From JACRPZ01 sp040758255 (GTDB taxonomy: Bacteria; Nitrospirota; Thermodesulfovibrionia; UBA6902), in contig JBFLVX010000140.1 of assembly GCA_040758255.1 (NCBI GenBank), forward strand, positions 1 through 5,795: a stretch of DNA of 5,795 nucleotides, given 5' to 3'. Below are positions 1 to 5,547 of the stretch, piece by piece. Position 1 is the first letter of the stretch. The number at the start of each line of letters is the position of its first letter. The position numbers and the translations under genes were made by a program. The notes beneath the pieces are model-generated. The model was not told the origin of the DNA and did no database searches. It saw nothing but the letters and a program-made list of their open reading frames with translations.

Positions 1-340
1 TGACCTTTTCGACAAAATCCTTGCTTCCAAGAATGGACTGTCCAGCTACTTGCTCAGTTGGATAAGGTGAAGGGGTGCTGATGCCCACCTCGACGAACTT
101 GCGGTATTCTCTCTGTGCCACTATGCGCGTCTTCCCATACTCTTCCAGAAGCCACTCAGTATTCAACCAATTTGGTCTCTTATCCTTGCCAACATAGAAA
201 CGATAGCTGCTCCAATGATATTCTTCCGGATCCTTCACAATCTTTGCCCGCACCGGATTCAGATGAATGTATCTACTTAGTTCCAGCAGATACCCCTCCT
301 TTTCTACGCAAAGTGATTTGTATCGTCCGGCAAACGCGCC
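1..340 (-). pseudogene. REP-associated (IS200-like) tyrosine transposase, C-terminal half, N-terminus missing
   Basis: The minus strand is open without a stop from about 340 to the left edge. It reads FAGRYKSL, then YLLELSRYIHLNPVRA, EEYHWSSYR, TEWLLEEYGK, REYRKFVEVG and GQSILGSKDFVEKV. These blocks occur in this order in REP-associated tyrosine transposases (Y1/COG1943 type), single-strand HUH enzymes that act on hairpin-forming repeats. The Tyr of the RYIHLNP block is presumably the catalytic tyrosine. The N-terminal 110-130 residues expected for the family, including the HUH histidines, are absent: family similarity stops at about 335-340, exactly where a 15-bp repeat begins. No start codon with a ribosome binding site precedes it. 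The C-terminal end lies outside the window, so whether it is intact there is unknown. It faces a second transposase remnant on the other strand. The fragment cannot be catalytically active alone because the histidine motif is missing. The family assignment is strong; calling it a pseudogene is inference from the truncation. Confidence 0.85.
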
Positions 341-366
341 CCGTGGGGTCACGCCCCGTGGGGTCA
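337..366. repeat. 15-bp tandem duplication at the junction of two transposon remnants
   Basis: The unit CGCCCCGTGGGGTCA occurs twice without a gap, at 337-351 and 352-366. Each copy holds the self-complementary CCCC-GT-GGGG core. The second copy runs into the left terminal repeat of the adjacent element (GGGTCAGG from 361), so the duplication includes the first six bases of that terminus. It probably arose when the two remnants were joined, by slippage or by imprecise cleavage at the hairpin end. Confidence 0.85.
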
Positions 367-380
367 GGTCTTGTTTCTTG
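361..380 (+). repeat. Left terminal inverted repeat of the MITE-like element
   Basis: GGGTCAGGTCTTGTTT followed by CTTG. It is the reverse complement of 721-740 except for one base (C at 377, where the partner reads A). The repeat lies about 30 bp upstream of the transposase start codon. Confidence 0.85.
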
Positions 381-412
381 TATTTTAAGCGATTCTTATG
401 TTATAAAACAAC

Positions 413-713
413 ATGGCAAGGCCTCTCAGGATAGAATATGAGGGACAGGGTATACTTGGAGAGGATGAATTTATTAAAAGATATTTAAATCATGTAAAAG
501 GATATGAAGAAGTAAAGGAGATACCGAAGGGCCAGAGATATATTGGAAGACTTGTACTTGCGGAACTACTGAAAGGGACAAAAGGAACAAAACAGATAAG
601 CATAAAGGCAAAAGAGGCTGTAGTAAAGATATGGATACAGCCAGAAAGAGGTTGCTGACTATCTGGGGATACATTACTCAACGGTAAGCAGGATGGTGAA
701 TAAGGGAATATGA
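413..713 (+). pseudogene. REP-associated transposase relic: N-terminal dozen residues fused to the C-terminal DNA-binding domain, frameshifted
   Basis: Translation starts with MARPLRIEYEGQ, the standard opening of REP-associated tyrosine transposases. It then jumps at about codon 13 to GILGEDEFIKRYLNHVKG and KEIPKGQRYIGRLVLAELL, which belong to the C-terminal region after the catalytic domain. About 200 internal residues, including the HUH motif and the catalytic Tyr, are gone. From 413 the frame runs to a stop at 656-658, but family similarity continues one frame over. Skipping the single A at 629 gives KYGYSQKEVADYLGIHYSTV and SRMVNKGI, then a stop at 711-713, which is the usual helix-turn-helix ending of the family. 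So there are two lesions: a large in-frame deletion and a +1 frameshift. No clear ribosome binding site precedes the ATG. It is certainly non-catalytic; a short DNA-binding remnant is conceivable only if the frameshift is a sequencing error. Confidence 0.85.
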
Positions 714-720
714 GATTATG

Positions 721-740
721 CAATAAACAAGACCTGACCC
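721..740 (-). repeat. Right terminal inverted repeat of the MITE-like element
   Basis: Read on the minus strand from 740, the sequence GGGTCAGGTCTTGTTT followed by ATTG matches the left terminus at 19 of 20 bases. It begins seven bases after the stop codon of the transposase relic (711-713), a spacing typical of compact elements. Confidence 0.85.
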
Positions 741-741
741 T

Positions 742-998
742 CTGTGCTGTGCGTTCGGGAATACTTTTGAAATAATGGATATTCTTGTCCTCACCAGTAT
801 ATAAATGACCTCCCATTAATTAAAAAACATCCTGTTGATTATTTGCTTTATTGATAATTATACCTTAATTAATTCTGAAGGCAAAGTACTCAGCGGATAT
901 CGAGGTCCTCCAGTTACCCAGTAAAATTTAATGCTCCGACTGACACATTTGTGAAGTTCTAATTGCAAAATAAGTATTACATTTAAAAAGGAACATCC
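742..998. other. AT-rich non-coding stretch between the mobile element and the TrbI-like gene
   Basis: No open frame of note, RNA gene or strong inverted repeat is visible. Several A/T-rich hexamers resemble -10 boxes (for example TATAAA near 800-805), but none has a convincing -35 partner at 16-18 bp. The promoter of the downstream gene, if any, cannot be placed. Confidence 0.5.
988..992 (+). promoter_or_regulatory. Shine-Dalgarno site for the 999 start
   Basis: AAGGA, preceded by an A-run, lies six bases before the ATG at 999. This is close to ideal and supports 999 as a real translation start even though the gene's end looks damaged. Confidence 0.65.
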
Positions 999-1394
999 AT
1001 GTCAGAGGAAACAGGAAAAAAAGAAAGACACTTTAATTGGCTTCTAACCATATTAATAAGCCTTCTGGTGTCCCTGGCCTCTATCTTTGTTTACGACAGG
1101 TTCTTTGTTCAGAAGATTGTAGCGGTTGACATAAAAGGCTATATAGCAGAACAGAGAGATTTATACATCTCAGGAAAATTGGAGAAGTTTGTGTATAACG
1201 GGAAGGTTCCACACGTACTTATTGGTATTGCCAGGGAACTATATCTCAATGAAGACTTTGTCTATCAACAGAGTAAAGAACCCTACGGACTATACCCCGA
1301 AATAAAGAGAGGAGTGGTTATTTCATCTGGTTCAGGATTCTGCCGAGTTCCTCAAGGGCTTTTCCTGCTTTTTCGTACTTCCCTTTGCCCATGA
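999..1394 (+). CDS. Small inner-membrane protein, possibly TrbI-like (F-type conjugation); 3' end probably chimeric
   Basis: The 131-residue frame begins MSEETGKKERHFNW. It has a short charged cytoplasmic head, one membrane span at about residues 14-32 (WLLTILISLLVSLASIFVY), and a periplasmic segment with IVAVDIKGYIAEQRDLYISG. This layout, and especially the VDIKGYIAEQ stretch just after the span, resembles F-type conjugative transfer protein TrbI, an inner-membrane component of the F transfer apparatus. The similarity is from memory and weak. No other transfer gene lies in the window, so it would be an orphan. From about residue 107 the frame runs antisense through the last 77 bases of the convergent UPF0182 gene. 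The encoded tail (SGSGFCRVPQGLFLLFRT) is therefore probably not original, and the gene looks cut off near 1315. Start choice rests on a good Shine-Dalgarno. That it is coding is likely; its function is uncertain. Confidence 0.6.
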   Translation: MSEETGKKERHFNWLLTILISLLVSLASIFVYDRFFVQKIVAVDIKGYIAEQRDLYISGKLEKFVYNGKVPHVLIGIARELYLNEDFVYQQSKEPYGLYPEIKRGVVISSGSGFCRVPQGLFLLFRTSLCP

Positions 1395-4026
1395 AGTTCC
1401 GGTAGTTCTCTAAGGCCTTAGCTGCGGCGGCAACGAGGTCTTTTCTGCCCGCTGTCTTTTCCTCTTTTGTTGCTGTGGGTTTTGGGGCGCTGTAACTTGC
1501 AGAAACCGTGATCTGCGGGAAGAATTTACCAAGAGCTTCTTCAAAGGATCCGCCGTAGGCAAGCTGATCGCCGAACACTACCACGACTCTTCTCAACTCG
1601 GGCATTTTCCCAACGGATGCCTGGATATAAATAGGCTGTACGTACATGATGCGATATCCGGAAAGCGGCACCGCGAGTAGGTTTCCGAACCTAACCTGGC
1701 TTCCCTGCTGGTTCCAGAGAGTGAGGTCCTTGCTTATAGTCTCGTCCTGATTAATGCGGATGCCGATCTGGAGGGGGCCATAGACCTGACGGTCTTTCGG
1801 GAATTTGAAGAGCATCAGCTTTCCGTACTTGTCGCCATCGCACCGCGCCATGATCATGGATACCATGTTATTCCTTGGACTGTTCTTGTCAGTGCTGTAA
1901 GGGGAAAATGGGAGCGTAAGGACAAATTCCTCCTTGTCAGAGTCGGGCAGCTTGGAGATCAGGTAATAAGGTGTAATGGGTTGCGCTTCCTCTGTCATTG
2001 CTGCGACTTTCGATACTTCCCAGGCATCCTCGCGGTTGTAAAAGACACCGGGGTCTGCCATGTGATAGATTGCATAGATGTGGCTCTGAATAGTAAGCAG
2101 GTCCTCGGGGTACCTCACGTGTGCCTTCAGTGATTGAGGCATGGCATCAAATGGTTTAAACATGGATGGGAAGGCCTTGGCATAAACCTGAATGACAGGA
2201 TCGGTTCTATCGGCAACGTAGAAGTCCACCGAGCCTTCATAGGCGTCCACCACTACCTTCACGCTGTTTCTTATATAGTTTGCATTGCCAATGGTAGGTT
2301 GGGAATACGGGTAGGTCGTTGCAGTCGTATATGCGTCCCAGACGAAATATATCTTTCCTTCGGCTATTACATGGTACATGTCATGATCAAAGGTGAGAAA
2401 AGGTGCGATCGTGCGCACCCTTCGATTAATGTCACGCACGAAGAGAATCCGGCTTTCGGGAGTGAGTTCCTGGGTAGTGAAGAGCCTCAGGCCGTCGAAA
2501 TGAATGGCGATAGCGAGTTTCTTCAAGAAGCTGTCGATCTTAACGCCTGATTTCCCTGTATACGTATTCTGGGCGTTGGTGTCACCCTTCGGAAAATCGA
2601 ATTCTTTCAGCTTGGTATTAACGTAAACATGGTTGTATGTCTCTTCGCCGAAGTAGATGCGTGGCTGATCTATCTTAAGTTCGGGATAAAACGCAACCGG
2701 CGGAATGTCCTTGATGTAATATTCGGGCAACCCTTCATGGGTGAACTTGTTTACAGGAGCAGCGACATCTCCATAGCCATGCGTATAAATCATTGTCTCG
2801 TTCTGAAATGTCCTTGACTGGGCGGCGAGGCGGTCGATGTTCAGCTCCCGCAGGGAGAGCATGAGCTGGGTCAGTTTCCCGTTGAGCACATAGCGGTCGA
2901 CGTCCACATCGGGGAAATTGTAATAGAGGCGTATGAACTGCGTCTGGTCGTTCACCGATTTGAGGATATCAGGCGCCCAGAGGCGTATGCCGTTGATGAT
3001 CGCCAGGTCGCTTTGAGCGAGGACTCCGCTCGGCGAGGGATTGATGGGATACTCTATCTCGGTTACGTTCGTGAGTCCGTATGCTTCTTTTGTGAAATTG
3101 ATGTTCCGTTCGAGGTATGGCTTTTCGAGGGGGAGTTCGTTTGGCGCAACCCTGAAGTGCTGGATTATCTCAGGGATTACCCTAAGACCGATAATCCATA
3201 TTGCACCAAGGAGAAGCGCACTTGCAAAATAGATCCCTACGGTCCGTCTGGTAGAACTCGTAAACGATGCGTAGAGGAACAGAATGAGGCACACTGTTAG
3301 AGCCACGAGAGCAACATTGTATGCGGGGAGCTGAGCGTGCAGGTCTGTCCATCCTGCCCCGAAGACGACACCGCGGTGGGAATAGAGGAGCTTATAGCGG
3401 GCGATAAGGGTATTAGCGATAAAGACGAAGGTGCCGAAGACAAAGTTTACGGAGATCTGCGTGACGAGACGGTGAAGATAAGAGTTCTGGTCAACGGTGT
3501 TCAGGGTAAGTCCCTGGGACGTACGAAGAAGGGTATTCTCGGCTATATAGAGGCCCCCGACGAGCAAAAGGGAAAAGAAGAAGAGGCTGCCGAGCGAATC
3601 GACGATGAACTTCAAAAAGGGGAGACTAAATATGTAGAACCCTATGTCTTTAAAAAATACGGGGTCTTCTTTACCGAAGGGTACGGCGTTGAAGAAAAGA
3701 AGCGCCTCGTTCCAGTGCGCGGAGCTTATCGTGCCGGCAACAATAAACAACGGTATCTGGAGGAGAAGCCCGGCGAAGAGTATAAACCTAAAGCGATTGT
3801 CTCTTACGGGCCATGGCCCTGTCTGTTTTTTTACTCCGTGGTACCAGAAAAAGACATTTGCCACGCCGAAGGATATCGCCACAAATCCGCCGGCGAGAAA
3901 AAGCTTCGCCTGGAGAAACAGAACACTCCAGTAGCGGCTTGCGTATCCAAGGTTGTCGTACCAGAGCAACGTAAGATAGACTTCACTGCAGATGTAGATG
4001 CCGGCAAGCGCCACAAGTCCGAGCAA
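1318..4026 (-). CDS. UPF0182 family (COG1615) large integral membrane protein
   Basis: The protein has 902 residues from TTG at 4026, within the family's usual 900-1000. Seven hydrophobic spans lie at roughly 2-22, 41-62, 79-100, 140-161, 190-213, 234-254 and 262-284, followed by a large soluble, probably extracytoplasmic, region. Family blocks appear in order: LLWYDNLGY (20-28), DPVFFKDIGFYIFSLPF (121-137), EKPYLERNINFTKEAYGL (301-318), DVDVDRY (373-379), YTHGYG (414-419), PRIYFGEE (455-462), YIRNSVKVVVDAY (584-596), VRYPEDLL (637-644), FYNREDAWE (662-670), ARCDGDKYGKLMLF (727-740) and YVQPIYIQ (795-802). The C-terminus (about 845-902) is a low-complexity Ala/Lys/Thr linker plus an amphipathic helix, as in homologues. 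All blocks are intact and no frameshift is seen. Homologues exist in mycobacteria and many anaerobes, but no biochemical activity is established. The gene stands alone, converging on the 999 gene. TTG at 4026 has only a weak upstream AGGGA; promoter and ribosome-site evidence favours an upstream start near 4128, which would give 936 residues and an extra N-terminal span. Confidence 0.93.
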   Translation of the reverse strand: MLGLVALAGIYICSEVYLTLLWYDNLGYASRYWSVLFLQAKLFLAGGFVAISFGVANVFFWYHGVKKQTGPWPVRDNRFRFILFAGLLLQIPLFIVAGTISSAHWNEALLFFNAVPFGKEDPVFFKDIGFYIFSLPFLKFIVDSLGSLFFFSLLLVGGLYIAENTLLRTSQGLTLNTVDQNSYLHRLVTQISVNFVFGTFVFIANTLIARYKLLYSHRGVVFGAGWTDLHAQLPAYNVALVALTVCLILFLYASFTSSTRRTVGIYFASALLLGAIWIIGLRVIPEIIQHFRVAPNELPLEKPYLERNINFTKEAYGLTNVTEIEYPINPSPSGVLAQSDLAIINGIRLWAPDILKSVNDQTQFIRLYYNFPDVDVDRYVLNGKLTQLMLSLRELNIDRLAAQSRTFQNETMIYTHGYGDVAAPVNKFTHEGLPEYYIKDIPPVAFYPELKIDQPRIYFGEETYNHVYVNTKLKEFDFPKGDTNAQNTYTGKSGVKIDSFLKKLAIAIHFDGLRLFTTQELTPESRILFVRDINRRVRTIAPFLTFDHDMYHVIAEGKIYFVWDAYTTATTYPYSQPTIGNANYIRNSVKVVVDAYEGSVDFYVADRTDPVIQVYAKAFPSMFKPFDAMPQSLKAHVRYPEDLLTIQSHIYAIYHMADPGVFYNREDAWEVSKVAAMTEEAQPITPYYLISKLPDSDKEEFVLTLPFSPYSTDKNSPRNNMVSMIMARCDGDKYGKLMLFKFPKDRQVYGPLQIGIRINQDETISKDLTLWNQQGSQVRFGNLLAVPLSGYRIMYVQPIYIQASVGKMPELRRVVVVFGDQLAYGGSFEEALGKFFPQITVSASYSAPKPTATKEEKTAGRKDLVAAAAKALENYRNFMGKGKYEKAGKALEELGRILNQMK

Positions 4027-4133
4027 TGCAAATGTCCCTGCGCTTTTGTATCGCCTTAGCTTCAGGTTGCGTAGGGCGGGGAGAAAGAAGATAATGCCTA
4101 TGAAAAGAAATATGAGAAAATTGAGTATGACAG

Positions 4134-4142
4134 TCTCCTTCT
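4134..4142 (-). promoter_or_regulatory. Strong Shine-Dalgarno upstream of the UPF0182 frame
   Basis: On the minus strand this reads AGAAGGAGA, close to a perfect anti-16S match. Six bases after AAGGAG comes ATA at 4128-4126, in frame with the UPF0182 gene. No ATG, GTG or TTG in that frame exists between the upstream stop (4180-4182) and TTG at 4026. The site therefore argues for initiation at ATA, or for a start codon altered by mutation or sequencing error. Confidence 0.6.
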
Positions 4143-4169
4143 GTGCGATTATTGTTGGTATCCTCCCAT

Positions 4170-4198
4170 AGCATATACGTTAGTTGCTCCGCAGTCAA
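4170..4198 (-). promoter_or_regulatory. Sigma70-type promoter for the UPF0182 gene
   Basis: Minus-strand TTGACT (4198-4193) and TATGCT (4175-4170) are separated by exactly 17 bases. They match the consensus at five and four of six positions. Transcription would begin near 4163, leaving a leader of about 35 nt to the ATA at 4128, with the Shine-Dalgarno in the expected place. TTG at 4026 would instead need a leader of about 135 nt. It is the best promoter match I found in the window. Confidence 0.6.
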
Positions 4199-4357
4199 CG
4201 GCCTATCAAAATCTACATTTCTTAGGGTCTGTGAACTGTCTGTTCAGAAAGATAGTTGAATACCATTTGTAATCTTCAGTTTTCACAAGGATGTTACAGG
4301 TGTACCTTCCAGGAAGGAGACAACACAGTTTCTTCGGGGCCAGTTTCTCTGATTTAT
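4181..4357. other. Intergenic region with a 13-bp palindrome
   Basis: Apart from the promoter at its lower end, this stretch has no coding frame I can support. CCTTC-CAG-GAAGG (4305-4317) is a perfect short palindrome and could be a protein-binding site or a weak hairpin. It is not followed by a T-run on either strand, so it is not a typical intrinsic terminator. Confidence 0.4.
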
Positions 4358-4453
4358 TTACTGTTTTTTTGACGCTTTTCTTATTCTCTTTTTTATCTTA
4401 GGTAATACAACAAAGATAATAATTATTACTGCAACGATGATCAATATTTCCAA
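4358..4453 (-). CDS. Possible 31-residue single-span membrane peptide (37 residues if it starts at CTG 4471)
   Basis: From TTG at 4453 the minus strand encodes MEILIIVAVIIIIFVVLP followed by a strongly basic tail, KIKKRIRKASKKQ, then TAA. The layout is a hydrophobic stretch of about 15 residues next to a positively charged cytoplasmic tail, typical of bacterial small membrane proteins. AAGGAA lies about nine bases before the TTG. An alternative start is CTG at 4471, preceded by TAGGAG at only three bases. The frame is closed by TAG at 4480-4478. It lies upstream of the UPF0182 promoter on the same strand, so it could be a separate short transcript. There is no ATG and no recognised family. 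The orderly split between hydrophobic and basic residues is the only coding argument, and an AT-rich region can produce such stretches by chance. Confidence 0.3.
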   Translation of the reverse strand: MEILIIVAVIIIIFVVLPKIKKRIRKASKKQ

Positions 4454-4538
4454 ATCTTTTTGTTCCTTCAGTTTCTCCTACATGTCAGGTATAGTTGATG
4501 ATGTCAGATATACGTATCTGCTGATTATTGCTTATAAT

Positions 4539-4745
4539 CTACAGCATTTTGTCTTTTTTTGAAACTGAGAAATACCGAAGCAGACCGGAAATATTCTTTC
4601 CGGTAGTTAACGCCTCATGGAGTGTCGAAAGAGAGCAAGTGTTCACATAAAAAGCGATATCCGACTGCAACAGTTTTAGCATCAGTCCACCAATAAAATC
4701 CTTAGAGTTTGTACAAATCCTTTCCCGATTGAATTTTCCGAACAT
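4539..4745 (-). CDS. Hypothetical protein, 68 residues, unrecognised
   Basis: An ATG-started minus-strand frame encodes a mixed hydrophilic/hydrophobic sequence (MFGKFNRERICTNSKDFIGG, later LMLKLLQSDIAFYV, ending FSVSKKDKML). Composition and codon use look protein-like, but there is no Shine-Dalgarno before the ATG and no motif, signal peptide or clear membrane span. An 8-bp perfect hairpin (ACCGGAAA 4584-4591 with TTTCCGGT 4597-4604, 5-nt loop) lies inside it. It could be a relic of a longer gene, because the frame is closed only at 4773-4775. I assign no function. Confidence 0.25.
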   Translation of the reverse strand: MFGKFNRERICTNSKDFIGGLMLKLLQSDIAFYVNTCSLSTLHEALTTGKNISGLLRYFSVSKKDKML

Positions 4746-4837
4746 TTGAATATCATTTTTTATTAACTCAATTCACGAAGGAAATAATGAGCTGATAGAT
4801 GGCTGTCAGAATTTTTCTATGGAGACTGGAATCTTTT

Positions 4838-4911
4838 ACTGGGATATAGCGAACTTGGCAGCTAAGGTGTCAGTTTTCTGGGAGAGAAGAGACACTCCGC
4901 TATATCCCAGT
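4838..4911. repeat. 74-nt inverted-repeat element / structured RNA candidate with a plus-strand T-tract
   Basis: ACTGGGATATAGCG (4838-4851) is perfectly reverse-complemented by CGCTATATCCCAGT (4898-4911), giving a 14-bp stem. Inside the 46-nt loop, GTGTC (4867-4871) pairs with GACAC (4891-4895), and TTCT (4876-4879) can pair with AGAA (4885-4888), stacking a second hairpin. On the plus strand the outer stem runs straight into six T residues (4911-4916), which is terminator-like. However, no plus-strand gene precedes it, and the long loop is unusual for an intrinsic terminator. Alternatives are a small palindromic mobile repeat or a small RNA. Confidence 0.6.
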
Positions 4912-5120
4912 TTTTTAAATTGCAAAAGTTATACCAGGCTAAAGTGACCCAAAAATGTGAATTGGTAAGGAGACCGAAGGATTTCAGCTACTCCAAAATG
5001 TATCTATTGGTTACAGGATGTTTCTATATGAGGTAGTTTGCGCTCATTTATCATAATCTCAGGCCATTTCGAATCAGGGGGTGTTCTGATTGGTCTGCCG
5101 TGTAGATGAGGGAGGGACAT

Positions 5121-5158
5121 CCTCTCCCCTTGTGGGGAACCAGGGTGCGGGTGAGGGG
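5121..5158. repeat. GC-rich palindromic intergenic repeat
   Basis: CCTCTCCCC-TTGT-GGGGA forms a short hairpin (TCCCC 5125-5129 with GGGGA 5134-5138). It is followed by CCAGGGTGCGGGTGAGGGG. This CCTCTCCCC...GGTGAGGGG pattern resembles a class of short dispersed repeats found between genes in many bacterial genomes. It stands out against the AT-rich surroundings. Whether other copies exist in this genome cannot be seen here. Confidence 0.5.
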
Positions 5159-5291
5159 TATTTTCGGAGCAAGACGGTTTTTGATGCTACAATATATGTA
5201 AAGAAGCGTTGGACGCACTACACTAGGTGCAATTGCATGGCTGGCTATACGAGCCAGTGCTGTATATTAACTATCTTATCAGAAAAGAAAT

Positions 5292-5315
5292 AAAAAGACA
5301 TCCTATAAAGGTGTC
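5292..5315 (-). terminator. Weak intrinsic terminator candidate
   Basis: On the minus strand GACACC (5315-5310) pairs with GATGTC (5302-5297), with one G-U pair and a 7-nt loop, followed by TTTTT (5296-5292) and more T-rich sequence. It lies about 230 bp beyond the stop of the minus-strand DDE transposase and could end its transcript. The stem is short, so this is tentative. Confidence 0.25.
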
Positions 5316-5547
5316 AAGCAGCAATTCACGGTAAAGCCTCTTGACCAATCTATTATCACGTTGCATATATATCCTGTTTGCAATATATACCTTATAACCT
5401 TCTTTTCTCAGATAATTGTCACTTTTTATTCTTCAGGAATTCAATAAATAGTAAGGGGAAGGTACTGTTTAGACATAGCTGTCTGCTGGGAACCTTTTGA
5501 GAGGATTTAAAATAGGTATCCATAGAATCTGGCAACCTGATACCTGT

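Larger units (their letters stand above)
361..740. mobile_element. MITE-like, internally deleted REP-associated transposase element with terminal inverted repeats
   Basis: The segment is bounded by inverted repeats of 20 bp that match at 19 positions (361-380 and 721-740). Inside is a plus-strand transposase relic (413-713) that keeps the start and the end of the protein but has lost the catalytic middle. A full element of this kind would be about 1 kb, so this 380-bp copy is a non-autonomous deletion derivative. No target-site duplication is visible: the left flank is the tandem 15-mer and the right flank (TCTGTGCTG) does not match it. HUH transposases usually do not create target duplications, which fits. 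Mobilisation would need an intact transposase elsewhere in the genome. Confidence 0.75.
4917..5547. other. Mostly non-coding region between the hairpin element and the DDE transposase end
   Basis: No frame in this stretch has a convincing start, ribosome site and protein-like content together. It contains a GC-rich repeat (5121-5158), the small inverted repeat CTGGCT/AGCCAG (5241-5246 and 5252-5257), a weak minus-strand terminator-like hairpin (5292-5315), and AGACA/TGTCT (5471-5475 and 5480-5484). The distal part should include the end of the insertion sequence whose transposase stops at 5548, but I could not identify its terminal repeat without the other end. Confidence 0.4.

Noticed and set aside
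337..366. CRISPR-like direct repeats
   Set aside because: Only two adjacent copies without spacers and no cas genes. It is a tandem duplication at a transposon end.
115..441. 108-codon plus-strand frame
   Set aside because: Antisense to the recognisable transposase C-terminal half and runs across the repeat junction.
490..816. 108-codon minus-strand frame
   Set aside because: Antisense to the transposase relic, crosses the right terminal repeat, and has no family resemblance.
742..998. tRNA or riboswitch in the AT-rich leader before 999
   Set aside because: No cloverleaf or conserved aptamer core can be folded by eye; only scattered AT-rich motifs.
2134..2550. 138-codon plus-strand frame
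   Set aside because: Antisense shadow inside the UPF0182 gene, over conserved blocks such as the YIRNSVK region.
3337..4059. 240-codon plus-strand frame opposite the UPF0182 membrane domain
   Set aside because: It lies antisense to conserved family motifs, has charged low-complexity content and no ribosome site. It is explained by codon bias of the real gene.
5004..5120. 38-codon minus-strand frame (MSLPHLHGRPIRTPPDSKW...)
   Set aside because: Its upstream side is the GC-rich palindromic repeat, which fakes a ribosome site. No motif is recognised. It could be a coding relic but is too weak to list.
5090..5293. 67-codon plus-strand frame across the GC-rich repeat
   Set aside because: It reads through the palindromic repeat, has no ribosome site, and has a Cys/Trp-rich composition typical of non-coding sequence.
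5271..5366. 31-codon minus-strand frame (MQRDNRLVKRLYRELLLDTF...) with AGGA five bases before the ATG
   Set aside because: It has a hydrophobic end but overlaps the terminator-like hairpin and is very short. Without conservation data it is not supportable as a gene.
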